Below are positions 32,431 to 32,644 of a DNA stretch of 32,644 nt, piece by piece. Numbering within the stretch: position 1 is the stretch's first letter; every line of letters begins with the position of its first letter. The notes under the pieces were generated by a model. That model made no database searches. It saw only the letters and a list, made by a program, of their open reading frames with translations, and was not told where the DNA came from. The DNA lies in contig CALNCU010000214.1 of the NCBI GenBank assembly GCA_937875395.1, forward strand, positions 1 through 32,644, read 5' to 3'. The position numbers were made by a program, and so were the translations under genes. The stretch is from an uncultured Armatimonadota bacterium (GTDB lineage Bacteria > Armatimonadota > UBA5829 > DTJY01).

Positions 32431-32494
32431 CACTCATTTCAAACATCCATACCAACCTGCCAACTTAATTGCGCACGTTTGCCAAGGACTAGTT

Positions 32495-32534
32495 GCTTCA
32501 GTCGCAGAGTGCCTTAGCACATTGCCGCCAAAGC
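32495..32534 (+). repeat. Palindromic intergenic element, copy D (degenerate arms)
   Basis: GCTTCAGTCGCAGA, then GTGC-CTTA-GCAC (32509-32520), then ATTGCCGCCAAAGC. Arms differ from copies A, B and C, central hairpin is intact. Confidence 0.85.
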
Positions 32535-32644
32535 AAGGTGCATCAACCCCCCGGGATGATACTTCGGTCGCAGAGCCGAAGGCGCCGCTGCCGAAGCCCA
32601 GGGCAGAAAAACATTCCAATATCCAAAGCAAGGTGCATCAACCC
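32528..32644 (+). repeat. Start of a 95-bp tandem repeat unit running off the window
   Basis: CCAAAGCAAGGTGCATCAAC and the following CCC at 32528-32550 recur at 32623-32644, giving a 95-bp period that encloses palindromic element E. The second unit is cut by the window edge. Confidence 0.75.
32562..32597 (+). repeat. Palindromic intergenic element, copy E
   Basis: CTTCGGTCGCAGA, then GCC-GAA-GGC (32575-32583), then GCCGCTGCCGAAGC. Identical to the copy before lexA over the core. Preceded by AACCCCCCGGGATGATA. Confidence 0.9.

Overview
The window looks like chromosomal DNA from an uncultured, environmental, SD-using bacterium of moderate to slightly high GC. The best taxonomic clue is a pair of pseudopilin-like proteins at 25.4-26.8 kb. 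Their N-terminus (FTLIELLVV..., then FPVFAKAREKA... and SNLKQIGLA) and their H-x9-DG-type motif near the C-terminus are the style expanded in Armatimonadota and, less closely, in Planctomycetota and Lentisphaerota. Chimeric GntR-HTH/LacI-type regulators, LamG proteins, Gfo/Idh/MocA oxidoreductases and GH130 enzymes fit the same picture. This placement is inference; no rRNA gene is present. Several promoters are near-perfect sigma-70 sites.

Layout. 1-2.5 kb: the 3' part of a LacI-type regulator, a secreted LamG protein, a strong terminator and a Gfo/Idh/MocA oxidoreductase. 2.6-8.2 kb: serA and serC, two steps of serine synthesis, separated by an MFS transporter and a minus-strand pair of small envelope/stress proteins (DUF948-like and YtxH-like). 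8.2-13.7 kb: a polytopic membrane protein, overlapped by 4 bp with an 1175-residue AddA-like helicase-nuclease, then a WYL regulator. 13.7-16.1 kb: an NlpC/P60 cell-wall hydrolase behind a highly structured leader, with a cytoplasmic GH32 enzyme 7 bp downstream. 16.1-21.4 kb: gyrA, terminator, a palindromic repeat, lexA, an SRPBCC protein and a COG2509-type flavoprotein. On the minus strand follow a SpoIID/LytB-domain protein and tRNA-Pro(CGG). 23-23.8 kb: a PIG-L deacetylase. 23.8-24.3 kb: a repeat-rich gap and a regulated promoter.

24.3-32.4 kb is the most distinctive region. A GntR/LacI-type regulator precedes two tandem pseudopilin genes, a secreted protein of unknown function, a 1219-residue putative lipoprotein (LamG, two carbohydrate-binding-like modules, a TIM-barrel glycosidase-like domain) and a GH130 glycoside phosphorylase/hydrolase. 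All point the same way. I read it as a carbohydrate-utilisation locus in which pseudopilin-like surface proteins stand where other phyla would have SusCD or ABC transport genes.

Two layers of non-coding structure stand out. One is a family of about 40-bp palindromic elements (six copies) with conserved arms and a central hairpin whose sequence changes while its pairing is kept; at the right end they enter a 95-bp tandem unit that runs off the window. The other is a leader RNA before the NlpC/P60 gene that starts at the predicted transcription start and folds into a long interrupted hairpin plus a second hairpin next to the ribosome binding site.
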